Shown: positions 1-7,739, counted from the stretch's first letter. The stretch: DNA of 15,461 nt from Veillonella sp. (GCF_015058545.1 NZ_SVCB01000042.1:1-15461); one strand, 5' to 3'. Translations and numbers: made by a program. Notes: generated from the letters alone by a model not told the origin.

Positions 1-758
1 AGTTTGATTTTTTGGCAAGTTAAATCTACTAATTCTTCCGATACTTCCACCGATTCAATGGAGCCTAAACGGATTCGATCTAAGCCCGGAATTTCCAATA
101 ATGCTTTTACAACGCTGGCCAAATTAGGCTTTTCAGGAAGCTCGATACCGTAATTGCCGAGGTGAATCCCGGTCAACACGATTTCATGGTAACCATGTTC
201 TACCAAGCGTTTCGCTTCTTTTACAATATCTTCGACGCGACGGGATTTTAATTTACCGCGGGTATACGGAATGATGCAGAATGTACAGTAGTTGTTGCAA
301 CCTTCCTGGATTTTCATGAAAGCGCGGGCCTTATCGATTTCATTACCGTACAGTGGCATTTCTTCAAAGGTAGCCTGCTCCATGATATTGCGAACGATGC
401 TGATCTGTTTTTCCGTTGATTCCAGCTGTTCCACGAGCTCAACTACGCGATGACGATTATTCGTACCTATAACGAGATTTACGCCGTCAATGGCGGCAAT
501 AGCTTCCGGCGCGAGCTGGGCATAACAACCGGTTACGATGATATACGCGTCTTCATTGGTGCGTTTAGCCTTACGAATCAACTGACGGGATTTACGTTCC
601 CCCATGTTCGTAACGGAACAAGTATTAATGACATAAATGTCTGCTTTTTCATCAAAATCTACCGGTGTGTAGCCACCTTGTATAAATAAACCACGCATGG
701 CGTCCGTATCATACTGATTAACACGGCAACCTAAGGTAGTGAATGCTACTGTTTTCAT
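1..758 (-). CDS. mtaB: tRNA threonylcarbamoyladenosine methylthiotransferase MtaB (partial, 3' end outside window)
   Basis: Only the first 252 codons are present. MtaB is a cytoplasmic radical-SAM enzyme that converts t6A37 to ms2t6A37 in ANN-decoding tRNAs. The N-terminal UPF0004 domain shows its three cluster cysteines, C11 (in TLGCRVNQYDT), C47 (NTCSVTN) and C78 (TGCYAQ). The radical-SAM CxxxCxxC triad is C154, C158 and C161 (GCNNYCTFCIIPYTRGK). The short spacing and the GCRVNQYD motif fit MtaB better than MiaB or RimO. The catalytic TIM barrel is cut by the window edge and the TRAM domain is not visible. The ATG at 758 is the only start that keeps the family N-terminus, but its nearest Shine-Dalgarno (AGGAG, complement of 774-778) is 15 nt away, which is unusually far. 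It lies downstream of rsmE with a 142-nt gap filled by degenerate repeats and is probably cotranscribed. Confidence 0.93.
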   Translation of the reverse strand, partial: MKTVAFTTLGCRVNQYDTDAMRGLFIQGGYTPVDFDEKADIYVINTCSVTNMGERKSRQLIRKAKRTNEDAYIIVTGCYAQLAPEAIAAIDGVNLVIGTNNRHRVVELVEQLESTEKQISIVRNIMEQATFEEMPLYGNEIDKARAFMKIQEGCNNYCTFCIIPYTRGKLKSRRVEDIVKEAKRLVEHGYHEIVLTGIHLGNYGIELPEKPNLASVVKALLEIPGLDRIRLGSIESVEVSEELVDLTCQKIK

Positions 759-773
759 ATCTTTTTGCTCATT
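756..773 (-). other. Possible five-codon leader ORF overlapping the mtaB start
   Basis: An ATG lies at 773 and reads M-S-K-K-I-stop. Its TGA overlaps the mtaB ATG in an ATGA arrangement. The AGGAG is only 1 nt from this ATG, too close for a normal Shine-Dalgarno, while it is 15 nt from the mtaB ATG, too far. Either the mini-ORF supports translational coupling or the overlap is accidental. Nothing shows that it is translated. Confidence 0.25.
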
Positions 774-795
774 CTCCTATCTATTATGCTAAAAA

Positions 796-924
796 AGTCC
801 ATACTTAGAACCTCTCTAGTAAAATTAAAATATATTAGTCCGCACTTTGAACATCTTCAGGCCCAATCCGGATTATATTCAGTCCCAATTTAGAATCTAT
901 TTAGTCCATATTTAGTGCATATTG
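796..924. repeat. Degenerate 22-bp tandem repeat, about six units, spanning the rsmE stop codon
   Basis: Units begin on the + strand at 796, 818, 837, 859, 881 and 903, so the steps are 22, 19, 22, 22 and 22. Four of the six begin AGTCC; the other two begin AGTAA and AGGCC. The core is AGTCC-N-A-N-TTTAGAA followed by an AT-rich tail. The last unit (903-924) lies inside the rsmE C-terminal codons and the others fill the gap to mtaB. Read on the minus strand in register with rsmE, the units resemble its C-terminus followed by a stop in the same place. Found by eye; no alignment score was computed. Confidence 0.7.
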
Positions 925-1644
925 CAACATGCTTACAGCGCCTACGGCAGCCGTTTCGGCACGTAAAATAGTATCTCCCAACGTTACCACACGGGCACTG
1001 GCTGACTCGAACTGCGTCATTTCATCATTGCTTAAGCCGCCTTCCGGGCCGATAAAAATAACGACACGTTGAATTGGCTTTTGGGACTCTTCCTCATTCA
1101 AGGCTGTTTTTAAAGTCAAACTATGCTCGTTTTCATAAGCTACCAACAGCAAACTACCGGCCGCTTGTTCCTTAGCTATGACATCCGCCAAAGAAAGGTC
1201 AGCTACAAATTCAGGCAGCTTAAACCGACCACATTGTTGGGATGCTTCCTTCATAATTTTCTCCCAGCGTTGTACTTTTTGTGGCAATTTGTCCATTTTA
1301 TATTGTACTACACAATTTCGCATGGGCACAGCATAGACTGTATGAACGTTGAGCTCGGTTGTTTTTTGCAAAACCCATTCCAATTTATCGGCTTTTAAAA
1401 AGCCTTGTACGAGCACCACTTCAACTTCGCCGGCTAAATCGTCTTGAATATCGCCGATGAGTTCAGCTTTGGCTTCCCCATCAACAACTTCCAATAATTT
1501 ATACACAGCCGTCTTACCGTCACTGCCGCCAATCATAACGGGCTTTTCCATTTTATGACGAAAAACCGTTATTAAGTGATGTGTTGTGTCTTTTGGTATG
1601 GTTATCAGCGTGTCTAAGGGCGCATCGATAAAAATTTTCTTCAT
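901..1644 (-). CDS. rsmE: 16S rRNA m3U1498 methyltransferase RsmE
   Basis: At 247 residues this is the usual family size. RsmE is a SPOUT-class, SAM-dependent enzyme that methylates N3 of U1498 in 16S rRNA within the assembled 30S subunit. The N-terminal PUA-like part (about 1-70) is followed by the trefoil-knot domain. The knot carries the signature GPEGG at 199-203 and the SAM loop LGDTILRAETA at 222-232; an ASQQCGR segment lies at 134-140. The ATG at 1644 has GAAAGG 8 nt upstream. A sigma-A-like promoter lies at 1766-1794 and a hairpin closes the preceding prmA operon, so rsmE probably starts a separate unit with mtaB. The last codons are part of a 22-bp repeat array that continues past the stop. 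Confidence 0.95.
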   Translation of the reverse strand: MKKIFIDAPLDTLITIPKDTTHHLITVFRHKMEKPVMIGGSDGKTAVYKLLEVVDGEAKAELIGDIQDDLAGEVEVVLVQGFLKADKLEWVLQKTTELNVHTVYAVPMRNCVVQYKMDKLPQKVQRWEKIMKEASQQCGRFKLPEFVADLSLADVIAKEQAAGSLLLVAYENEHSLTLKTALNEEESQKPIQRVVIFIGPEGGLSNDEMTQFESASARVVTLGDTILRAETAAVGAVSMLQYALNMD

Positions 1645-1765
1645 AAGCTGTGCCTTTCATTGGTAATATATACGCTAATTTATCGCACTAATTGATTTAG
1701 TTTAAAGTCGATTACAAAAATTATTAGAGTGAATTTCAAGTTAAAATATCATAATCAACCTAATC

Positions 1766-1794
1766 ATAATATATCAGGACGACAGACAATTCAA
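1766..1794 (-). promoter_or_regulatory. Candidate sigma-A promoter for rsmE-mtaB
   Basis: On the minus strand TTGAAT (1789-1794) and TATTAT (1766-1771) are separated by exactly 17 nt. The match is 4/6 and 5/6 to consensus. It sits downstream of the prmA terminator hairpin and about 120 nt before the rsmE start. The surrounding region is AT-rich, which lowers specificity. Confidence 0.55.
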
Positions 1795-1830
1795 GCATCA
1801 TCTAAATAATTCTATGTATTATTATATCAT

Positions 1831-1896
1831 AAAAAGAGTAATTTTCCGGATGTACTCGTCATTGAAGTACGTAATATTTATGGAAAATTACTCTTT
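1831..1896 (-). terminator. Hairpin terminator at the end of the hrcA-prmA operon
   Basis: A perfect 15-bp inverted repeat joins 1833-1847 and 1882-1896. On the minus strand the 3' arm GGAAAATTACTCTTT runs into a TTTTT stretch. A smaller hairpin (GTACT at 1852-1856 with AGTAC at 1866-1870) sits in the loop. It begins 18 nt past the prmA stop. The stem is AT-rich, so termination may be incomplete. Confidence 0.7.
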
Positions 1897-1914
1897 ATGT
1901 TTACTGCTATTTTA

Positions 1915-2766
1915 TTATGACTGCTTCAAAGCCAACGTGTGCCATGACCCTTTAACCAGTTCTTCCACAATTTGCCAATGTTCTTTGATATACGGCATGA
2001 TTTCATCGTACCGGTCATCTATGAGACCACTGATGATTAAAACACCGTCTGAGGCTAATTTAGTGCTTATAGTGGGCAATAAAATCTTTAGTGGGTCTAC
2101 CGTAAGGTTGGCCATGATTAAATCTGCTTTACCGTCAAAATCCTTTGCCAAATCGCCGCAGATTATCTTGGACTTTATCTTATTCGTTTCACAATTAAGC
2201 TTAGCCTGTTCAGCCGCATTTTCATCAATATCAATGCCGATTAAATGAGGAATACCCAGCGTATGAGCTACTAAAAGTAATATACCCGTGCCGGTGCCGA
2301 TATCAAGACAGGTTTCCTTATTTTGACCGTATTTGGCCATGAGTTCCGCACAAGCCTTGGTTGTTTCGTGCGCCCCTGTACCAAAGGATAAATCGGAGTC
2401 AATGGTGAGTACCGTTTCATCCCCTTTTGGAGTATACTCTTTCCACGCCGGACGAATCACTACATTCGGCAAAATCTCCGTCGGCTCAATATATTGCTGC
2501 CAATTATTGTACCAATCATTGTCGGTTACTTCTTTCGCATAGAGATGCTTATAGTTGAACTGTGCCGTCTTAAGCGCATGACCAATTAAGTCTTCCCACT
2601 CTTTTGGTGTTTTTTCAGCATCACCATACAGAGTTAACTGCACCCAGGCAGGTTCATCAGGTACGTCTTCTTCAATAAAACCGTTGCTGCTGAATGTATC
2701 AAAAAGAGTAGTCACCTCTTCAATGACTACTCTTTCGATGGCAACGGATATTTCTATCCATTTCAT
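1915..2766 (-). CDS. prmA: Ribosomal protein L11 methyltransferase PrmA
   Basis: 283 residues from the chosen ATG at 2766, which has a perfect GGAGGT 5 nt upstream. The frame stays open to a TTG at 2811 overlapping dnaJ, but that extension lacks a good ribosome site and is not family-like. PrmA is a class I SAM-dependent enzyme that trimethylates lysines and the N-terminus of L11. An N-terminal L11-recognition domain (about 1-60) with the DWYNNW motif (84-89) precedes the catalytic domain. The latter has FGTGAHETT (128-136), SAM motif I LDIGTGTGIL (154-163), the acidic strand end IGIDID (177-182) and ANLTVDPL (219-226). It is the last gene of the heat-shock operon, an arrangement common in Firmicutes. 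Confidence 0.95.
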   Translation of the reverse strand: MKWIEISVAIERVVIEEVTTLFDTFSSNGFIEEDVPDEPAWVQLTLYGDAEKTPKEWEDLIGHALKTAQFNYKHLYAKEVTDNDWYNNWQQYIEPTEILPNVVIRPAWKEYTPKGDETVLTIDSDLSFGTGAHETTKACAELMAKYGQNKETCLDIGTGTGILLLVAHTLGIPHLIGIDIDENAAEQAKLNCETNKIKSKIICGDLAKDFDGKADLIMANLTVDPLKILLPTISTKLASDGVLIISGLIDDRYDEIMPYIKEHWQIVEELVKGSWHTLALKQS

Positions 2767-2780
2767 TATATACCTCCGGT

Positions 2781-2799
2781 CCCGAACAAAAAGTTCAGG
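2781..2799 (-). other. Small stem-loop just upstream of the prmA ribosome site
   Basis: On the minus strand CCTGAAC (2793-2799) pairs with GTTCGGG (2781-2787), giving 7 bp with one G-U, and a TTTTT loop. It lies between the dnaJ stop and the prmA Shine-Dalgarno (2773-2778), which it leaves exposed. It may mark an mRNA processing or stability site; no U-tract follows, so it is not a terminator. Confidence 0.45.
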
Positions 2800-2807
2800 C
2801 GAGCTTT

Positions 2808-3986
2808 TCAATCACCGCATAAGGCATCTTTGAATTTATCACCGATTTTTTCCAAAATGCTCTTGCTCTCTTTTAACACGGTTACATCTTCTTTGCCTTC
2901 TTTGGCAAATTGTACCAAGAGTTCACGCTGTTTCTGATTTAACTTCTTAGGTGTTACAACGGTTACGCGAACATGTTGGTCACCGCGCTGGCTTGGGTTA
3001 CGTAAGTACGGAATCCCCTTGCCTTTTAAGCGGAAGATAGTACCGGTCTGAGTGCCTTCAGGAATCTTGAGTTCCACTTTACCGTCCAAGGTGTTAACCA
3101 TAATTGTCGCACCGATAGCAGCTTGCGCAAAGGAAATTTTAGCTTCACTTACTACTTCGTTGCCTTGACGTTCGAACTCACGACTTGGTCGTACGTAAAT
3201 GTATACGTACAAGTCGCCTTTAGGACCGCCCTTAATGCCCGGTTCCCCTTCGTTAGCTACGCGCAAGCGGGAACCGCTGTCAACGCCGGCCGGAATTTTG
3301 ATTTCAATCTTCTTACGGCCCACGGTTTCACCACTGCCGTGACAAACTTTACAAGGTTTTTCAATCTTTTTACCGGAACCGTGACATACGGAACAGGTAC
3401 GCGCGGAACGCATTTGACCAAATGGTGTATTTTGTACCACTGTTTCCTGACCGCTGCCGTGACAACGCGGACAAGTTTCTACCTTGCTGCCCGGTTCACC
3501 GCCGGTGCCGTGACAATGATTACATTCTTCATGACGTTGTACGTCAATGGTCATTTTACGACCGAAAGCGGCATCTTCAAAACTGATTTCCACATCATGA
3601 CGAAGATCGTCACCTTTTTGCGGACCGTTATTCTGTTGACCGCCACCGCCAAAGAACATATCAAAGATATCTCCAAAGCCGCCGGCCTGGCCGCCAAACC
3701 CACCAAAACCGCCTTGACCGCCAAAGCCGCCGAAACCACCGGCCCCGGCGCCGCCACCTTGGGTAAAGGCGTCGTGACCGTATTGGTCATATTGGGCACG
3801 TTTGGTTTCATCAGACAATACTTCGTAGGCTTCGTTAGCTTCTTTAAACTTTTCTTCTGCCTCTTTCGGATTGTCGCGGTTTACGTCAGGATGGTATTGG
3901 CGCGCTTTTTTTCTAAACGCTTTTTTTATTTCGTCTTGCGAGGCATTTTTATCGACCCCTAAGACGTCATAATAATCCTTCGCCAT
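2808..3986 (-). CDS. dnaJ: Chaperone DnaJ (class I Hsp40)
   Basis: 392 residues with the complete class I layout. DnaJ delivers unfolded clients to DnaK and stimulates its ATPase in the cytoplasm. The J domain (1-70) has the HPD triad at 32-34. A Gly/Phe-rich linker (about 77-117) contains repeated GGFGG blocks. The zinc domain has four CxxCxGxG motifs at C155/C158, C172/C175, C198/C201 and C212/C215, binding two zinc ions. The C-terminal substrate-binding barrels and dimerisation region follow. The ATG at 3986 gives the canonical MAKDYYDVLGV start; the ribosome site is weak (GAGGACGG) and lies just after the dnaK stop, 18 nt upstream, suggesting translational coupling. Confidence 0.97.
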   Translation of the reverse strand: MAKDYYDVLGVDKNASQDEIKKAFRKKARQYHPDVNRDNPKEAEEKFKEANEAYEVLSDETKRAQYDQYGHDAFTQGGGAGAGGFGGFGGQGGFGGFGGQAGGFGDIFDMFFGGGGQQNNGPQKGDDLRHDVEISFEDAAFGRKMTIDVQRHEECNHCHGTGGEPGSKVETCPRCHGSGQETVVQNTPFGQMRSARTCSVCHGSGKKIEKPCKVCHGSGETVGRKKIEIKIPAGVDSGSRLRVANEGEPGIKGGPKGDLYVYIYVRPSREFERQGNEVVSEAKISFAQAAIGATIMVNTLDGKVELKIPEGTQTGTIFRLKGKGIPYLRNPSQRGDQHVRVTVVTPKKLNQKQRELLVQFAKEGKEDVTVLKESKSILEKIGDKFKDALCGD

Positions 3987-4004
3987 CAGTTACTTACCGT
4001 CCTC

Positions 4005-5858
4005 TTAGTCTTTTTTATCGTCTTTTACTTCAGTGTATTCAGCATCAACTACATCGTCATTCTGCTGTGCGCCGCCTTGAGCACCTTGAGCGCCCTGAGC
4101 ATCGCCGGCAGTCTGCTGAGCAGCCTGAGCTTGTTCATACATCTTAGTGGACAATTCGTACAATGGTTTAGTCAATTCTTCGCTCTTAGCTTTGATGTCT
4201 TCTACATTACCGGATTCGATAGCGGCTTTCAAAGCATCTTTAGCTTTAGTAACTTGTTCAAGTGTTGCTGCATCGGCTTTACCTTCAAAGTCTTTAACAG
4301 CTTTTTCAGCTTGGTATACTAAGGAATCGGCGTTGTTTTTAACTTCAATTTCTTCTTTTTTAGCTTTATCTTCAGCTGCATGTGCTTCCGCTTCTTTAAC
4401 CATGCGGTCGATTTCGTCCTGTTGTAAACCGCCGGAAGAAGTAATGGTAATAGCCTGTTCTTTGCCGGTGCCCATATCTTTAGCTTTTACGTTAACGATA
4501 CCGTTGGCATCGATGTTGAATGTAACTTCGATTTTAGGTACCCCACGTGGAGCTGCCGGAATACCGGTCAATTCAAAACGACCAAGCGTTTTGTTATCAG
4601 CCGCGAAGTCACGTTCACCTTGTAATACGTGAATATCTACTGCCGGTTGGTTATCAGCCGCTGTGGAGAATACCTGGCTCTTAGATGTAGGAATCGTAGT
4701 GTTACGATCGATAATGCGTGTGAAAACACCACCCAAAGTTTCGATACCGAGGGACAATGGAGTTACGTCGAGAAGTAATACGTCTTTAACTTCACCAACA
4801 AGTACACCGCCCTGGATAGCAGCACCAACGGCTACACATTCGTCAGGGTTAACGTTTTTGGTAGGTTCTTTGCCAAGAACGCGTTTGATAGCTTCTTGAA
4901 CAGCCGGAATACGGGAAGAACCGCCAACGAGTAAGATTTTATCGATTTCGCCTACGCTGAGGCCGGAGTCAGCCAACGCTTTACGAGTAGGTTCGATAGT
5001 AGCTTCTACTAAGTCGTGAGTTAATTCTTCGAATTTGGCACGAGTCAAAGTCAAGTCCAAGTGTTTAGGGCCGGTAGCATCAGCTGTAATAAATGGTAAG
5101 TTGATGTTCGTGCTCATAACGCCGGACAATTCGATTTTAGCTTTTTCAGCCGCTTCTTTTAAGCGTTGGTCAGCCATTTTGTCCTGAGATAAGTCGATAC
5201 CGGTGTCTTTTTTGAATTCTGCAATCATCCAGTCCATGATGCGTTGGTCGAAGTCATCGCCACCCAAGTGGTTGTTACCGCTGGTAGCTTTTACTTCGAA
5301 TACGCCGTCACCGAGTTCAAGGATGGATACGTCGAAGGTACCACCGCCAAGGTCGAATACGAGAACTTTACCTTCTTCGTCTTTATCTACACCGTAAGCC
5401 AAAGCAGCTGCTGTTGGTTCGTTGATGATACGAAGAACGTCAAGACCCGCGATAGCACCGGCATCTTTAGTAGCCTGACGTTGGCTGTCGGTGAAGTAAG
5501 CAGGTACCGTAATTACGGCCTGAGTTACTGTTTCACCAAGATATGCTTCTGCATCGGCTTTCAATTTCTGAAGAATCATAGCAGAAATTTCTTGCGGCGT
5601 GTACTGTTTGTCGTCAATTTTTACTTTGTAGTCACTACCCATGTGACGTTTAATGGAAGAAATCGTTTTTTCTGGATTGGATACAGCCTGACGTTTAGCC
5701 AACTGACCTACCAAACGTTCACCATTTTTTGCAAAACCTACTACGGAAGGTGTTAAACGGGAACCTTCCTGATTTGTAACAACGACCGGTTCGCCGCCTT
5801 CCATTACAGCGACTACAGAGTTTGTTGTACCTAAGTCAATACCAATTACTTTTGCCAT
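4005..5858 (-). CDS. dnaK: Chaperone DnaK (Hsp70)
   Basis: 617 residues, full length. DnaK is the ATP-dependent cytoplasmic Hsp70 that binds exposed hydrophobic segments, working with DnaJ and the exchange factor GrpE. ATPase-domain landmarks are phosphate-1 GIDLGTTNS (6-14), phosphate-2 VFDLGGGTFDVS (167-178) and the adenosine motif LLVGGSSRIP (309-318). The interdomain linker lies around 359-371 (DVLLLDVTPLSLG). The substrate-binding beta domain and helical lid follow, with a disordered Gln/Ala/Gly-rich tail. The ATG at 5858 has a strong AGGAGGT 8 nt upstream. The gap from grpE (117 nt) holds a long imperfect stem-loop. Control is expected from HrcA at the CIRCE element upstream of hrcA. 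Confidence 0.98.
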   Translation of the reverse strand: MAKVIGIDLGTTNSVVAVMEGGEPVVVTNQEGSRLTPSVVGFAKNGERLVGQLAKRQAVSNPEKTISSIKRHMGSDYKVKIDDKQYTPQEISAMILQKLKADAEAYLGETVTQAVITVPAYFTDSQRQATKDAGAIAGLDVLRIINEPTAAALAYGVDKDEEGKVLVFDLGGGTFDVSILELGDGVFEVKATSGNNHLGGDDFDQRIMDWMIAEFKKDTGIDLSQDKMADQRLKEAAEKAKIELSGVMSTNINLPFITADATGPKHLDLTLTRAKFEELTHDLVEATIEPTRKALADSGLSVGEIDKILLVGGSSRIPAVQEAIKRVLGKEPTKNVNPDECVAVGAAIQGGVLVGEVKDVLLLDVTPLSLGIETLGGVFTRIIDRNTTIPTSKSQVFSTAADNQPAVDIHVLQGERDFAADNKTLGRFELTGIPAAPRGVPKIEVTFNIDANGIVNVKAKDMGTGKEQAITITSSGGLQQDEIDRMVKEAEAHAAEDKAKKEEIEVKNNADSLVYQAEKAVKDFEGKADAATLEQVTKAKDALKAAIESGNVEDIKAKSEELTKPLYELSTKMYEQAQAAQQTAGDAQGAQGAQGGAQQNDDVVDAEYTEVKDDKKD

Positions 5859-5902
5859 TTTAAATGACCTCCTATTTTTATCTTATGCCATCTATTGTCA
5901 TG

Positions 5903-5979
5903 TTAATTTCAAATGTAAGCTGCGACCTGAATCACTCACTTGGAGTGCATCCAATGTCGCACGTCTTAGGCGAAATTAA
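5903..5979 (-). other. Long imperfect stem-loop between grpE and dnaK
   Basis: On the minus strand the paired blocks are TTAATTTC/GAAATTAA (8 bp), TAAG/CTTA, TGCGAC/GTCGCA, TTGGAT/ATTCAG (with wobbles) and CACTC/GAGTG around the loop CAAGT. Small internal loops and single-base bulges separate them, giving about 29 pairs in 77 nt. The outer strand includes the grpE stop (5976-5978). No U-tract follows the 3' arm, so this is not a standard intrinsic terminator; mRNA processing or stability control is more likely. Confidence 0.75.
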
Positions 5980-6575
5980 TCATTATGTACTACTTTAACC
6001 ATGGCTGGACGCACCGTTTTACCATCTACGGTATAACCGGTTTGCAATACTTCGCAAACTGTGTCGTCTTCATATTCATCAGACGGCACACGCATGATTG
6101 CTTGATGATAATTCGGATCGAACGGTTTGCCTACAGCATCAATGACCGCTAAGCCATGTTTGCTAAGCATAGCCATCAAGTTTTGATGAATCATTACAAA
6201 ACCGTCGAGGAATGCTTTTGTTTCGGCATTAGTCGGTGCCTGTAAAGCTCGTTCAAAATTATCCAACACGGAGAATAAATCTTTCATTACATCCGCTTTT
6301 ACAAAACCTGCTAATTGATCTTTTTCCTGCAACGTGCGTCGCTTGAAATTATCAAAGTCGGCTTGCAAACGAACAAATCTTTTTTCCGCTTCCGCCAATG
6401 CTTCTTTTACTGCATCCACTTCGGCCGTTACTGTCTCACCTGCTGCTTTTGCTTCAGTAGCAGCTACGTCTTCAGCGCTTTCTACCGTCACGTCAGGTTC
6501 GCCGGCAACGTTCATTTCATCAGTTACTGTTTCCTGTGTAAAGTCTTCAGTCTGTTTCATCTCGTCTGCTCCCAT
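5976..6575 (-). CDS. grpE: Nucleotide exchange factor GrpE
   Basis: 199 residues from the ATG at 6575. GrpE is a homodimer that releases ADP from DnaK and lets it cycle. An acidic, low-complexity N-terminus (about 1-50) is followed by a long coiled-coil helix with AEAEKRFVRLQADFDNFKRR, the family hallmark. The C-terminal beta domain contains GKPFDPNYHQAIMRV and ends GYTVDGKTVRPAMVKVV, the usual GrpE finish. I chose the ATG at 6575 because GAGGTGAT lies 7 nt upstream. The GTG at 6587 overlaps that Shine-Dalgarno, and the ATG at 6560 also has a plausible GGGAG 8 nt upstream. The start is 16 nt after the hrcA stop, so the two are tightly coupled. Confidence 0.95.
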   Translation of the reverse strand: MGADEMKQTEDFTQETVTDEMNVAGEPDVTVESAEDVAATEAKAAGETVTAEVDAVKEALAEAEKRFVRLQADFDNFKRRTLQEKDQLAGFVKADVMKDLFSVLDNFERALQAPTNAETKAFLDGFVMIHQNLMAMLSKHGLAVIDAVGKPFDPNYHQAIMRVPSDEYEDDTVCEVLQTGYTVDGKTVRPAMVKVVHND

Positions 6576-6591
6576 CGTGAGTATCACCTCA

Positions 6592-7614
6592 TTACTTTCT
6601 ATTTTTATTTTCCGCTAATGCACGCATAAAATCTTGCATATACGATAAAATACCAATGATTCGGCCATACTCCATACGAGTAGGTCCTAATATAGCCAAT
6701 GTACCGATTCGTTCATCATTATTGCCGAAATCAGCTTGGATAACGCTTAAGTCTTTAAGCGGTTCCGCCTTGTTTTCAGAACCGATGGTAATACCGATAC
6801 CGTTCTTCTTTGACGTCGCCAAGAGCTGATTCAGTTGATCTTGTTCTTCCAACATCGACAGAATCGGCTGTACTTTCTTAATGTCTTTAAATTCCGGTTG
6901 TTCCAAAAGTTCGGTAGTACCGACCGAATAGAACAGCTTACGTTTGGCAATCGCTCGATATAAAGTTTCTGCCAAAATAAGAAGTACCGCTCGCAGCCCC
7001 TCAATAAGTTGAACTGTCGCTTCCAAGTTCTGCATGGTCATGCTCGACAAGCGAACATCTTTAAGGACATTGGTAAAACGAATCGCCAAAGAAGCTAACA
7101 CATCATCGCTGACGGCCTCTTTAAAATACATCGGTTCGTTATCCAAAGCGCCCTGGTCGGTTACAACAACCATGATGGCTCGGTTCTCACCAATCGGCAA
7201 TACATGAATGAATTTTAAGACCGACGTATCATGGGCCGGTGCCAAAAATAAACTCATGTTATGGCTGATTTGCGAAATCAGTTTGGCTACATTTAAGAAG
7301 AAATCTTCAAAGTTAGCTGGTTTCTCTTGCCATATTTTATTGATTTTTTCTGCATCTTCGCGCTCTGTGCTGTTCGAATGCAACATCGCGTCTACATAGA
7401 ATCGGTAGCCCTTAGCTGATGGGATACGCCCCGCTGATGTGTGAGGCTGTTCCAAAAAGCCAAGATCTTCCAAATCGGCCATTTCGTTGCGGACCGTGGC
7501 CGGGCTGACGCCCAAATTATAATTCTTCGCCAGAGTCCTCGAACCAACCGGTTCAGCCGACTTTATGTAGTCTTGTATGATAGCGTGTAAGATGCGTTGT
7601 TTACGTTCATCCAT
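6592..7614 (-). CDS. hrcA: Heat-inducible transcription repressor HrcA
   Basis: 340 residues. HrcA binds CIRCE and represses the dnaK operon; GroEL normally helps it fold, linking repression to chaperone availability. The N-terminal winged helix covers about 2-75 (DERKQRILHAIIQDYI, then PVGSRTLAKNYNLGVSPATVRNEMADLE and the GFLEQPHTSAGRIPSAKGYRFYVD segment typical of HrcA). A GAF-like dimerisation part follows and the protein ends with the conserved region around GPTRMEYGRIIGIL. The ATG at 7614 is preferred because GAGGTG lies 5 nt upstream; the GTG at 7620 is inside that Shine-Dalgarno. It is the first gene of the operon and CIRCE lies 15 nt upstream, so HrcA is autoregulated. Confidence 0.96.
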   Translation of the reverse strand: MDERKQRILHAIIQDYIKSAEPVGSRTLAKNYNLGVSPATVRNEMADLEDLGFLEQPHTSAGRIPSAKGYRFYVDAMLHSNSTEREDAEKINKIWQEKPANFEDFFLNVAKLISQISHNMSLFLAPAHDTSVLKFIHVLPIGENRAIMVVVTDQGALDNEPMYFKEAVSDDVLASLAIRFTNVLKDVRLSSMTMQNLEATVQLIEGLRAVLLILAETLYRAIAKRKLFYSVGTTELLEQPEFKDIKKVQPILSMLEEQDQLNQLLATSKKNGIGITIGSENKAEPLKDLSVIQADFGNNDERIGTLAILGPTRMEYGRIIGILSYMQDFMRALAENKNRK

Positions 7615-7629
7615 ATTCACACCTCATTG

Positions 7630-7656
7630 TTAGCACTCATTAACATCGAGTGCTAA
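7630..7656 (-). promoter_or_regulatory. CIRCE operator (HrcA binding site)
   Basis: A perfect inverted repeat TTAGCACTC-N9-GAGTGCTAA matches the CIRCE consensus at every arm position. It lies between the hrcA promoter and the hrcA start, in the predicted 5' untranslated region, which is the usual place for HrcA repression of dnaK operons. Confidence 0.98.
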
Positions 7657-7667
7657 TCACAGCTATA

Positions 7668-7695
7668 ATGTTATCATAAAACGTCAAAATGTCAA
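7668..7695 (-). promoter_or_regulatory. Sigma-A promoter of the heat-shock operon
   Basis: On the minus strand TTGACA (7690-7695, 6/6) is followed after 16 nt by TAACAT (7668-7673, 4/6). The predicted start would fall close to or just before CIRCE. A second TTGACG lies 10 nt downstream of the first, so the exact hexamer pair is uncertain. Confidence 0.7.
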
Positions 7696-7739
7696 GCAAA
7701 TATTTCATACAGATTTCGTAAAAACTCGCTTATTTACTG

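Noticed and set aside
2767..2811. Longer prmA start (TTG at 2811) overlapping the dnaJ stop
   Set aside because: The internal ATG at 2766 has a perfect GGAGGT at 5 nt and matches the family N-terminus; the extension contains a hairpin and no ribosome site.
3123..3962. 279-codon open frame on the + strand opposite dnaJ
   Set aside because: It is antisense to an unmistakable dnaJ, has biased, repetitive composition mirroring the Gly-rich and zinc-finger codons, and shows no recognisable domain or promoter.
4077..5756. Several + strand open frames of 64-170 codons opposite dnaK
   Set aside because: They are shadows of the dnaK codon pattern and have no ribosome sites or family features.
7664..7669. 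TATAAT on the + strand beside CIRCE
   Set aside because: No + strand -35 or gene follows. The minus-strand promoter and the CIRCE context explain the region.
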